Below are positions 26,512 through 34,082 of a DNA stretch of 38,062 bases, one piece after another. The first letter of the stretch is position 1. Each line of letters begins with the position of its first letter. Source of the DNA: JAXHLG01 sp964505305. GTDB taxonomy: Bacteria; Patescibacteriota; Minisyncoccia; Moranbacterales; DUUL01. The stretch is taken from NCBI GenBank assembly GCA_964505305.1, contig CAZDHE010000008.1, positions 1-38,062 on the forward strand, written 5' to 3'. A program made the translations under genes and the position numbers. The notes under the pieces are model-generated. The model was not told where the DNA came from, did no database searches, and was given only the letters and a program-made list of their open reading frames with translations.

Positions 26512-26637
26512 CCCAGCACCTTTTAAGCGCTACTATTAGCAATAAAAAATCCAACAAGACAACATCGTCATCTTGATAAAACTTAAATAACCAATAATAA
26601 CCTGCGCCTTTGGCGCAAGCGCTTAAAAGGTGCTGGG
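26512..26637 (-). other. 23S intervening sequence d (helix 45)
   Basis: 126 nt with a perfect 20-bp terminal inverted repeat: CCCAGCACCTTTTAAGCGCT (26512-26531) and its exact complement (26618-26637). It sits at helix 45, near E. coli 1170, a classic site of RNase III-removed intervening sequences in other bacteria. Between the arms are 86 nt, including a small GCGCC-AAAG-GGCGC-like hairpin. Confidence 0.88.
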
Positions 26638-27145
26638 CCGCATCTTCGGTGCTATACTTAGCCCCGTTACATCTTCGACGCAAAACCACTAAACTAGTGA
26701 GCTATTACGCACTCTTTTAAGGGTGGCTGCTTCTAAGCCAACCTCCTAGTTGTCTCAGTAGTTTCACTTTCTTTCCCACTTAGTATAGACTTAGGGACCT
26801 TAGATGGCGGTCTGGGCTGTTTCCCTTTTGAGCCTGAACCTTAGTGCCCAGGTTCTGACTGCCAGGATAAACTAACAGGCATTCGGAGTTTGATTGAATA
26901 GCCTAGGCAAAGCCCGACTACTCATTCAGTAGCTCTACCTCCCATTAGCAATAACCTGACGCTAGCCCTAGAGCTATTTCGAGAAGAACCAGCTATCGCC
27001 GAGCTCGATTGGAATTTCTCCTCTATGCACAAGTCATCCCCGCGAATTGAACGACGCGTGGGTGCGGGCCTCCTGCTGATTTTACTCAGCATTCACCCTG
27101 CTCATACATAGCTCGCCCGGATTCGGGTCTAATTCATACGACAAT

Positions 27146-27334
27146 CGCTCGTATCTCGCTTCGCTCGACACTTCGCTCAAACTCAAAGTTTAGAACTCAA
27201 AGCGCAAATCCAATGGTATCCCGAATTCTCGGGATGAATTATAAAATAATCGTCCCGTAGGGACACCAACGTTTTGACTTTTGAGATTTGACTTTTGAGA
27301 TTGAGTTTGTATCGAATGAAATGAGATACGAACG
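27146..27334 (-). other. 23S insertion e (near E. coli 645), chimeric
   Basis: About 189 nt. The ends pair (CGCTCGTATCTCGCTTCG with a GAGATACGAACG end) and resemble the ends of insertions f, g and h, while the centre (27215-27267) is the TCCCGAATTCTCGGGA core seen in insertions a and b. The tracts between are TTTTGACTTTTGAGATT repeats that also occur in intergenic DNA. Confidence 0.82.
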
Positions 27335-27437
27335 AACGGCGGTTAAGCCTCGCTTTCACTATGCCTATTCCGCAAAGCGGCTTAGGCAAGCCGTATAAAT
27401 TAACTCGTTGGCTCGTTCTGCAAAAAGCACGCAGTCA

Positions 27438-27584
27438 CTCGTGTCTCGCTATCACTCGCCACGTATGTAATTGGTAATTAGCAATTTGTAATTTGGATAT
27501 TTATTTAACCAATTACAGTCCGCAAAGCGGACGAAATTGCCAATTCACTAATTACACGAGTGTCGAACGCTAGTGAGACACGAG
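27438..27584 (-). repeat. 23S insertion f, 147-nt element at helix 25
   Basis: Identical over all 147 nt to insertion g (28148-28294), 710 bp apart. It replaces the tip of helix 25 (near E. coli 540), between GAGTAGGAG and TGACTGCGTGC. The ends are inverted (CTCGTGTCTCGCTA and CTCGTGTCTCACTA on opposite strands) and similarity continues inward for about 55 nt, so it folds into one long imperfect hairpin with an inner GTCCGCTTTGCGGAC stem-loop. No reading frame. Confidence 0.93.
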
Positions 27585-27891
27585 CTCCTACTCTTTGTGA
27601 GCATATGGTTTCAAGTTCTATTTCACTCCCCTTTCGGGGTTCTTTTCACCTTTCCTTCACAGTACTGGTTCACTATCGATCTGAAGCAATATTTAGCCTT
27701 GGAAGTATAGGGCTCCCGGATTCAGACAGAGTTTCACCGGCTCCGTCCTACTTGAGAATAATTACAACAAAGATTTATTTTTTTCGCGTACGGGACTGTT
27801 ACCCTCTATGGTTTCTCTTTCCAAAGATATTCCGCTAAAAATAAATTTTAAACTTTGCTCCCCGAAGGGACATAATTACCTCGCAACCCCG

Positions 27892-28049
27892 GCCATACCT
27901 CGCTACGCTCGGATGGAATTTCGATTTATGAATTTCGAATTTCGAATAAAACTCTAATGTTTAAATCATTAATGACTTAAACATTTAAAATTGAATCGAA
28001 ATTAAAAATTTTAAATTAAAAATTCGTACCGAACACAGTGAGGTACGGC
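27892..28049 (-). other. 23S insertion h (near E. coli 275)
   Basis: About 158 nt between core AATAGCCTAAACCG and CGGGGTTGCGAGG. The terminal stem GCCGTACCTCACTGTGTTCGG / CCGAGCGTAGCGAGGTATGGC is related to the ends of e, f and g (YACCTCGCTNCGCTCG-like). The inside is AT-rich with a TTTAAATCATTAATGACTTAAA-like palindrome centred near 27972. Confidence 0.82.
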
Positions 28050-28147
28050 CGGTTTAGGCTATTCCCCTTTCGCTCGCCACTACTGAGGGAATCTCTTCGA
28101 TTTCTTTTCCTCCGAGTACTAAGATGTTTCAGTTCCTCGGGTAAGCC

Positions 28148-28294
28148 CTCGTGTCTCGCTATCACTCGCCACGTATGTAATTGGTAATTAGCAATTTGTA
28201 ATTTGGATATTTATTTAACCAATTACAGTCCGCAAAGCGGACGAAATTGCCAATTCACTAATTACACGAGTGTCGAACGCTAGTGAGACACGAG
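28148..28294 (-). repeat. 23S insertion g, 147-nt element at helix 10
   Basis: Second, 147/147 identical copy of the element in insertion f. It sits where helix 10 should be (near E. coli 150-175), just after an intact helix 9 hairpin (AGCGTTG-CAAA-CCAACGCT) and before GGGCTTACCCGAGGAACTG. Flanking core sequences differ from those at copy f, so this is not an rRNA duplication. Confidence 0.93.
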
Positions 28295-28506
28295 TAGCGT
28301 TGGTTTGCAACGCTGCGTTGCCGCATTCGGAAATCCCCGGATCAAAGGTTACTTGTCACCTCCCCGAGGCTTATCGCAGACTGTCGCGTCCTTCATCGCT
28401 TGCTTCAGTCAAGGTATCCACCATATGCCTTGATTGAGTACCGCTGCTTTTGACTGGCAAATAACAAAGATTGAACTTGTTATTTAAATCAAAAGCTTTG
28501 ATAATA

Positions 28507-28536
28507 ATTTTACCTACTCAAATATTCTGTTTTCAA
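28507..28536 (-). promoter_or_regulatory. Possible proximal rRNA promoter
   Basis: Minus strand TTGAAA (28536-28531), 18-bp spacer, TAAAAT (28512-28507), about 60 bp before the 23S 5' end and just outside the processing stem. Weaker than the distal promoter at 28880-28908. Confidence 0.45.
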
Positions 28537-28705
28537 TGTCCTGTCCTTTTAAGCAAGGACTCAAGAGAAAATAACGCAACTAAAATTAATCAACATCATT
28601 CTCTTTTGAATTCTCGCTCCCTTTGTTTATTCCCCTTGCTTTTGTTTATTCCCTTTGTTCACCTTAAACCCTGTTTATTTTTTAAAAAATAATACGAAAA
28701 TGGCC

Positions 28706-28873
28706 AACAAAAAAACCGCTCTTTGCGGTTTTGTGCTCAAAAAAGAAACAAAACCGGCAACTTTAAGTTTGTAAATTGATTTTTTTGTTCTGCATTAAAT
28801 TTAAACGGGACTAAAAATAAACAGGTTTTCCTTTGAATAATTTTAAAACCTAAATTACTTATCTTCAACCTCA
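28706..28873 (-). ncRNA. Short transcript or attenuated leader upstream of 23S
   Basis: A strong promoter (28880-28908) predicts a start near 28873, and a clean terminator hairpin (AAAACCGC / GCGGTTTT, 5-nt loop, seven T; 28708-28732) ends the transcript about 165 nt later, well before 23S. Only a 10-codon frame lies between, with no binding site. It is either an independent small RNA or an rRNA leader with an internal terminator that needs antitermination. Confidence 0.45.
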
Positions 28874-28879
28874 ATGAGA

Positions 28880-28908
28880 AATATAACAATCAATAAAATT
28901 CCTGTCAA
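28880..28908 (-). promoter_or_regulatory. Strong sigma-70 promoter upstream of 23S
   Basis: Minus strand consensus TTGACA (28908-28903), exact 17-bp spacer, TATATT (28885-28880). The best promoter in the window; it lies in the 720-bp gap between uvrC and 23S. Confidence 0.82.
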
Positions 28909-29162
28909 GACTTTCTTTAAAAAAGTGCAACTTTTTCCTAAACAGTTTTAAATTAATCTCTTCCTAAACAGGCTATATGGCAGTGCAGTATATTCAGAAA
29001 AACAATAAACCGGAAACAAAAAACAATAATCGAAACTCAAGAAGCAAGAGATTGAAAGGGCAAGCGTTAATCCCGCGAACTCAGAACAAGATTCACTTCC
29101 ATAGCTGGCTTCGCTTCAAAAAATTAACTCCTCTTGAGAATCAATTTCACAAAATAAGCTTC

Positions 29163-30401
29163 CTACGCTTTTTTATCAATCTTTCTTCTCTTTTTCTGGA
29201 ACTCGATGGCAAAACGATGCGCCTCCGCATCAGCTAATAAAATTTCCTCTTTATATTTTTCTCTAACGCTTAAATCTCCTATAATTTCCTTGGGCTTGTG
29301 GTGATTATCTTTAACTACTCCCACCGCGGGGATATTTAAGTTCATTTTTTCCAAAACAAATAAAATACTATTTCTTTGAGCCGTTCCTCCGTCCGCTACA
29401 ATCAAATCAGGCAGTTGCCATTCTTTATGCCTCAATCTTCTTCTCAGCATTTCCCTTAAGCAGGCGTTATCGTCTCCGGCTGGAGCTTGGCGAATTTTAA
29501 ACTTACGATATTCATCCTTCTTCGGAAGGCTTTCTTGAATAACCACCATCGCTCCCACCGCCTCCGTTTGGCTTAAATGAGAAATATCATAGCCTTCTAT
29601 TCTGAAATCCTCCCCTTTTTCGCTTGTTTCTTTTTTCATTAAAGAAATATCCGAAATATGCTCCAAGGCAAATATAGTTTGTTTTATTTTGCCGGCCTTT
29701 TCAAATTCTTCCTTTTGAGCATATTCGCGCATTTGCCTTTTCAATTTTTGTAATAAATCCTTTTTTCTACCTTGAAAAAAAAGTCTAATGTGGTTAACAA
29801 TGCGATTGTATTCTTTTCTGTCCACCAAGCCGCAGCAGACACCGGGGCAAAGCCCTATCTGGCAATTAAAGCAGGGCCGGGCTTGAGAATTATCCTTTAA
29901 TTCCGAAAGCGGAACGCATCTATCTCTATAAGGAAAAATCTTGCGAACTATCTTCATCGCCTCTTTTAATAGACCTCCCTGCGGAAAAGGACCGAACTTG
30001 TATTTGATATCTTTTGCGGAAAAATTTTTTTCCAATTCCCTGCCTCTGACCGTTAAAATTCTTGGAAAATCTTCCTTGGTAATAACCACAAAATTAAAGC
30101 TTTTATCGTCTTTTTCTTTGACATTATACAAAGGGCGGTATTTTTTAATCATTTCCGCTTCCAAAATCACCGCTTCCAAAACCGAATCCGTTTCTCTAAA
30201 ATCAACCTTGTAAGAATGTCTTACCATCTCGGCAATACTCTCGCTTCGCTTATCAGCTATATCAGAAGAAAAATAGCTTCTCACTCTGTTTTTTAAAGAA
30301 GTAGCTCTGCCAATATACAAAATCTTTTTCCGCTTATCCAGAAAAAAATAAACACCGGGAGAATCTGGCAATTGTTTTTGATTCAAATCATTACTTTTCA
30401 T
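29163..30401 (-). CDS. uvrC: UvrC-like excinuclease subunit without HhH domains
   Basis: 412 aa. The GIY-YIG nuclease domain (SPGVYFFLDKRKKILYIGRA, about 14-33) is followed by a cysteine cluster (CFNCQIGLCPGVCCG), the UVR motif that meets UvrB (about 220-250) and the RNase H-like second nuclease domain with GYDISHLSQTEAVGAMVV, ADGGTAQ and EAHRFAIEFQKKRR. It ends there, so the tandem helix-hairpin-helix DNA-binding part of typical 600-aa UvrC is missing. It makes the dual incisions in nucleotide excision repair. The stop is clean with no leftover frame, so this looks like a real short form. No uvrA or uvrB in the window. Confidence 0.92.
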   Translation of the reverse strand: MKSNDLNQKQLPDSPGVYFFLDKRKKILYIGRATSLKNRVRSYFSSDIADKRSESIAEMVRHSYKVDFRETDSVLEAVILEAEMIKKYRPLYNVKEKDDKSFNFVVITKEDFPRILTVRGRELEKNFSAKDIKYKFGPFPQGGLLKEAMKIVRKIFPYRDRCVPLSELKDNSQARPCFNCQIGLCPGVCCGLVDRKEYNRIVNHIRLFFQGRKKDLLQKLKRQMREYAQKEEFEKAGKIKQTIFALEHISDISLMKKETSEKGEDFRIEGYDISHLSQTEAVGAMVVIQESLPKKDEYRKFKIRQAPAGDDNACLREMLRRRLRHKEWQLPDLIVADGGTAQRNSILFVLEKMNLNIPAVGVVKDNHHKPKEIIGDLSVREKYKEEILLADAEAHRFAIEFQKKRRKIDKKA

Positions 30402-30467
30402 AAAAACTCTTTAAACTAAAAACCTTGAGTTGTAAAAACACCTTTTTAGAAGCTAGACCTCTCTTTT

Positions 30468-30539
30468 CTAAACCCGACAATCAGTGTTTGTCGGGTTTAG
30501 CTATAAAAGAGTCGGGAAGCAAGAATTAAGAGGCAAGGG
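30468..30539 (+). repeat. Dispersed hairpin element, copy B
   Basis: A 13-bp-stem hairpin CTAAACCCGACAA ... TTGTCGGGTTTAG (30468-30500) followed by CTATAAAAGAGTCGG and GAAGCAAGAATTAAGAGGCA (30516 on). The hairpin is identical to copy A read on the minus strand, and the same trailer follows in copy C. Confidence 0.8.
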
Positions 30540-30651
30540 TTTAAAATATCAAAACTCAAAAGTCAAAAGTCGAACCTCAAAGCCACAGCTCAAAGCTAAA
30601 ATTTACGGTTAAAAACTTAAACCTTAAACCTAAAATTTATCTAAATTAAAA

Positions 30652-30856
30652 ATGACTGATAATAAAACTAAGCCCAATAATTTAAAGCACCAAGCCTATT
30701 GCCTCTCTTTGGAAACAGCCCCTGAAAAACGGAACCGATAAAGGAAAAACCAACCGATCAAGAATCCAAAAAGATTTGAAAGAAATTAAAGAAAATTCCA
30801 ATATGCTAGCCTCAAGTATCTTAACTATGAAAAAAAGGGGAAACATTAAAACGTAA
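30652..30856 (+). pseudogene. Frameshifted small ORF
   Basis: An ATG at 30652 opens MTDNKTKPNNLK, then one change of frame near 30690 joins it to KPIASLWKQPLKNG and a basic, helical C-terminus ending KKRGNIKT at the TAA of 30854-30856. The combined product would be about 67 aa. It is bracketed by purine- and pyrimidine-rich inverted sequence (30516-30600 and 30857-30970). The IASLW motif recalls short CPR proteins of unknown role. No Shine-Dalgarno. It may be a decayed gene or a sequencing error; the region 30402-31113 holds no other gene. Confidence 0.3.
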
Positions 30857-31040
30857 AAGTTTTGACTTTTAAGTTGTAGCTTTGACTTTTGTCCCGAGTA
30901 CTCGGGATTGACTTTTGAGTTTCCATCCCTTGCTTCTTGCTCCTTGTTGCTTCTTGCTTCTTTTTTCTTACTTCTATTTAAACTTTAAGCTTTGAGTTGT
31001 AGTTTTGACTTTTGAGCTTTGATTTTTGACATTTTAGCGG
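30857..31040. repeat. Intergenic AT-heptamer tract with palindrome
   Basis: Repeated TTTTGACTTTTGA-like units (30859 on, again near 30910 and 31003-31030), a perfect TCCCGAGTACTCGGGA palindrome (30892-30907) and repeated TTGCTTCTTGCT units (30930-30965). The same three ingredients occur inside 23S insertions a, b and e and in the gaps at 36120-36290 and 37780-37850. Confidence 0.7.
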
Positions 31041-31113
31041 GTTTATCATTTAACATTTCAAGATCTTGCTTCTTATCCGCCCGGCCTTGGGCGAATTTTG
31101 CTCTCACACTTTC

Positions 31114-32253
31114 CTATCCGCCCCTCACTGCTTTACCAATGGCAAAAACAACTTTCTTATCCAAAACCGCCGGCAAAATTCTTTTTGGGTTCGGTTTTTT
31201 AACTACATTTGCAATCGCTTCGGCGGTTTTTATCTTCATTTCTTGACTAACTTTCTTTTTTCCATTGTCCAGCAAGCCTCTGAATATTCCCGGGAAAACC
31301 AACGCGTTATTAATTTGATTGGGAAAATCAGATCTGCCGGTTCCCACTACGGCGGCTCCAACTTTTAAGGCCTCTTGGGGATGAATTTCCGAATCCGGAT
31401 TTGCCATAGCAAAAATAATCGAATCTTTGTTCATTTTTTGAACCATTTCTTTTTTTAGCAATCCAGCCAAAGAAACACCGATAAAAACATCCGCCCCGGC
31501 AACGCTTTTCTTTAAACTCCTGCTATTTCCTTTTAAATCAAGCAATTCGACTGTTTTAGCTTTAAAATTATTCAAATCGGTTCTTTCTGATGTAATCTCT
31601 CCTTTACTATCTATTAAAGAAATGCGTTTTACTCCATACCCTTTTAAAAGCCGCGCTATAGATATTCCCGCCGCTCCCGCGCCGTTGATTACCACTTTTA
31701 TCTCCTGCTTCTTTTTTCCAACAATTTTCAAAGAGTTTATCAAAGCGGCCAAAGTTACAATAGCGGTTCCATCTTGATCATCATGAAAAACCGGAATGAA
31801 AAGCTCTTTTTCCAGCTTCTCCAAAACCTCAAAACACCGGGGAGCGGAAATGTCCTCCAAGTTTATGCCGGCAAAGCTGGGTTGAATTTGCCGGCAAAAA
31901 TTCACTATTTCCTCTACGGTAGCCGCCTTGACGCACAAAGGAACCGCATCAATTCCGGCAAAGTTTTTGAAAATGGCCGCTTTGCCTTCCATAACCGGCA
32001 ATCCCGCTTCGGGACCAACATCGCCAAGTCCCAAAACGGCTGTTCCGTCAGAAACAATGGCCACCTGATTGGCTCTATTAGTGTACTCGTTTACCCTTTT
32101 CTTGTCTTGAGCGATTTGCCTGGAAACCTCAGCCACTCCGGGAGTATAAGCCAAAGCCAATTTTTCTTTGGAATTTAAAGCAAACTTAGTTTTAATCTCT
32201 ATCTTTCCTCTATGCTTGGAGTGCAACTGTAAAGCTCTTTTTTTGAAATCCAT
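31114..32253 (-). CDS. NAD(P)-dependent malic enzyme
   Basis: 379 aa, the short bacterial type without a phosphotransacetylase tail. The N-terminal domain has LALAYTPGVAEVS (catalytic Tyr) and VSDGTAVLGLGDVG; the metal-binding stretch is FHDDQDGTAIVTLAA; the Rossmann domain has INGAGAAGISIARLL. It oxidatively decarboxylates malate to pyruvate, making NADH or NADPH; the cofactor cannot be fixed from sequence alone. It has its own promoter (32364-32392) just after the terminator of the upstream 3D-domain gene. Confidence 0.93.
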   Translation of the reverse strand: MDFKKRALQLHSKHRGKIEIKTKFALNSKEKLALAYTPGVAEVSRQIAQDKKRVNEYTNRANQVAIVSDGTAVLGLGDVGPEAGLPVMEGKAAIFKNFAGIDAVPLCVKAATVEEIVNFCRQIQPSFAGINLEDISAPRCFEVLEKLEKELFIPVFHDDQDGTAIVTLAALINSLKIVGKKKQEIKVVINGAGAAGISIARLLKGYGVKRISLIDSKGEITSERTDLNNFKAKTVELLDLKGNSRSLKKSVAGADVFIGVSLAGLLKKEMVQKMNKDSIIFAMANPDSEIHPQEALKVGAAVVGTGRSDFPNQINNALVFPGIFRGLLDNGKKKVSQEMKIKTAEAIANVVKKPNPKRILPAVLDKKVVFAIGKAVRGG

Positions 32254-32363
32254 ATATTTCTTTTTAATTTAAAAACTATCCTTGAAAAATAAACTTAAGC
32301 GATGATTTTCTTAAAACAATTTTAAAACAATTTTTCTTACAAAAATAAACTTCCTTTTCTTTT

Positions 32364-32392
32364 ATAATAAGATTTCTTTAACTTAATTGCAA
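32364..32392 (-). promoter_or_regulatory. Sigma-70 promoter for malic enzyme
   Basis: Minus strand TTGCAA (32392-32387), 17-bp spacer, TATTAT (32369-32364). The predicted leader is about 105 nt, AT-rich and unstructured apart from two TTGTTTTAA repeats. Confidence 0.65.
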
Positions 32393-32425
32393 ACAAAAAC
32401 CGCCCCGCGTAAAGCGGGACGGTTT
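32393..32425 (-). terminator. Rho-independent terminator after 3D-domain gene
   Basis: Stem AAACCGTCCCGC / GCGGGGCGGTTT with a short TTTAC-type loop and one mismatch, then a T-rich tract on the minus strand. It lies 22 bp past the stop of the gene at 32448. Confidence 0.8.
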
Positions 32426-32447
32426 AAATAACTCAATCTCGTCCTAT

Positions 32448-32993
32448 TTATTTGGAAGAATCTATTTTGGCTTTTACAGTTCTAACACCCCAGTTTAAAG
32501 CTTCTCCTCTGGACTCAAACCACATATCGAAGTGGTTTCCTTTAATAGCTCCGCCCCTGTCTTCACAAACATAGGTCCCCATTCCTTCGATTTCAATCTT
32601 AGTTCCAAAAGGATATTCCGGCGGGCAAGCCATGGTTCCCTTATGAACCCTGGCTCCGCTGGCGGTGATAAAAGGATTTCCCGAGCATTGATCCGGCGTA
32701 GAGGAGTATCCGGTAACTGTAATATCGGTTTCTTTGCCATCAACAGACTCTTCAGCGGTAATAGAGGTAGAATAACCTTTAACACTTCTGTCCTCACCGT
32801 CTTCTCGAACACTTGCCGTATTTTTTAGGATAAAATCCGACATAGTAAATATTTTAGTTTGTTTTTGAGATTCCGTTAAAGCATTTTGTTTTTCATCTTT
32901 TTCCGGATTGTCATTCTCATAAGCCATTACCTCTACCGGAAAAACAATCATCAACAATAATCGCATAGCAATCAAAATGCTTGCTAATCTCAT
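32448..32993 (-). CDS. Secreted 3D-domain cell-wall protein
   Basis: 181 aa from the ATG at 32993; a TTG at 33053 in frame would add 20 residues but lies in GC-rich structured leader sequence. An N-terminal hydrophobic segment (about 4-24) could be a signal peptide ending near VEVMA. A polar linker leads to a C-terminal 3D domain with GYSSTPDQCSGNPFITASG, PFGTKIEI and CEDRGGAIKGNHFDMWF, showing the three aspartates of the family and a Cys pair. 3D proteins (MltA barrel, YuiC/RpfB type) cleave peptidoglycan glycan strands. It has a strong promoter and a 155-nt structured leader. Confidence 0.85.
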   Translation of the reverse strand: MRLASILIAMRLLLMIVFPVEVMAYENDNPEKDEKQNALTESQKQTKIFTMSDFILKNTASVREDGEDRSVKGYSTSITAEESVDGKETDITVTGYSSTPDQCSGNPFITASGARVHKGTMACPPEYPFGTKIEIEGMGTYVCEDRGGAIKGNHFDMWFESRGEALNWGVRTVKAKIDSSK

Positions 32994-33147
32994 TAAACTT
33001 TCAAAGATGTAATGCCGCTTTACAGCGACCCGCCTACATGCCAAATCCGACAAGATAAGGCTTAATAGACGGATTTGCTTTAACTTTTAAAAAACAGCTT
33101 TAGCTTTTTAAAGAGGTTAAAACAAAAATCATCCTTCAAAAGGACGA
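32994..33147 (-). promoter_or_regulatory. Structured 5' leader of the 3D-domain gene
   Basis: On the minus strand it begins with hairpin TCGTCCTT-TTGA-AGGATGA followed by TTTTTGTTTT (terminator-like, 33121-33149), continues with AAAGCTAAAGCTGTTTTTT, and ends in a GC-rich arm, GTCGCTGTAAAGCGGC enclosed by ATGTA / TACAT, about 20 nt before the ATG. It matches no riboswitch I can name. A conditional attenuator is plausible for a cell-wall hydrolase. Confidence 0.45.
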
Positions 33148-33153
33148 CGTTTG

Positions 33154-33182
33154 ATACTAGCATATTTTTAGAAAAATGTCAA
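33154..33182 (-). promoter_or_regulatory. Strong sigma-70 promoter for 3D-domain gene
   Basis: Minus strand consensus TTGACA (33182-33177), 17-bp spacer ending TGC (extended -10), TAGTAT (33159-33154). Confidence 0.8.
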
Positions 33183-33370
33183 TAGGTTTATTGCTTCTTT
33201 CTTTTTATATTAATATTTACTAAAATTAAGCTTTTAATTTATTGATAAGTTATAATCTTTTCAATATCCTATTTTAGTTGTAAGATTAATATATCTTTAA
33301 AGAAAATTCTTTATGAAAATAACCTTTCAAAAATTTTAATATTTTTATCCCTCTAAAAATAATTCCGCTT

Positions 33371-33979
33371 ATGTTTAATTTTAGAAAAAACTCAAATAAT
33401 CGACTATTTTTAAAAAGGCTTTTTTCCAAAATCAAATATCCCAAAATGCTGCTTTTGGCTACATCAATTTTTTTCGGATATTTAATCTACAAGGATGACA
33501 ACAATTTCCACTTTCACGCTATTTTACAGCAACTGGGTTATCTGGGAACTTTTCTGGCGGGAGTATTCTTTGTTTACGGCTTTACCACCGGCCCTTCGGT
33601 GGCCTCTCTTCTAATTATTGCAAATATGCAAAATTTTTGGATAGCCGGAATTGTCGCCACAGCGGGAGTTATTGTGGGAAATTTTTTGGTTTTTAGAGCC
33701 TTAAAAATTTCTATTGCTACAGAATTGGATGAATTATCTCGCAATAAACTCCTCCAGTGGACTATTCAAAAAGTAAAAAAATATATACCTTCTTTTGCCA
33801 GAATTTATATTTTACCGGCCTTTGCCGGATTTATCTCCGCCACTCCTTTGCCGGATGAATTGGCTGTTGCTCTTTTGTCTTGGTCAAAAAATATGTCTCT
33901 TCTGGCCTTCTCCACAGTAGCCTTTACCTTTAACGCTTTCGGAATTTTTATTATTCTGTGGATAGGCAGAGTGATTTAG
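33371..33979 (+). CDS. Polytopic membrane protein, family unknown
   Basis: 202 aa with about five hydrophobic segments (about 26-42, 56-72, 78-96, 98-112, 140-160 and 170-198 can be drawn) and a basic N-terminus. A loop reading GFISATPLPDELAVALLS between the last segments has a proline/acid pattern that recalls the VTT/DedA re-entrant loops, but the similarity is weak. It stands alone on the plus strand between two minus-strand groups. Start at the first ATG, with no Shine-Dalgarno. Confidence 0.6.
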   Translation: MFNFRKNSNNRLFLKRLFSKIKYPKMLLLATSIFFGYLIYKDDNNFHFHAILQQLGYLGTFLAGVFFVYGFTTGPSVASLLIIANMQNFWIAGIVATAGVIVGNFLVFRALKISIATELDELSRNKLLQWTIQKVKKYIPSFARIYILPAFAGFISATPLPDELAVALLSWSKNMSLLAFSTVAFTFNAFGIFIILWIGRVI

Positions 33980-34023
33980 CGCAAACTTCCCACAAATAAA
34001 CCGTTTCCGGAAAAGTTTTCAAT

Positions 34024-34056
34024 AAAAAACCGGCCCTTAAGAGGCCGGTTTTAATA
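34024..34056. terminator. Bidirectional terminator
   Basis: Perfect 10-bp stem AAAACCGGCC / GGCCGGTTTT with a 7-nt loop, T-rich on both strands. It separates the convergent membrane-protein gene (ends 33979) and rplL (ends 34083). Confidence 0.85.
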
Positions 34057-34082
34057 AATTCTAAATTCTTTTGAGAAAAAAC

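Noticed and set aside
28443..29162. 16S rRNA or tRNA genes upstream of 23S
   Set aside because: No 16S landmarks and no T-loop GTTCGA-type motif with an acceptor stem are present; I found no tRNA anywhere in the window.
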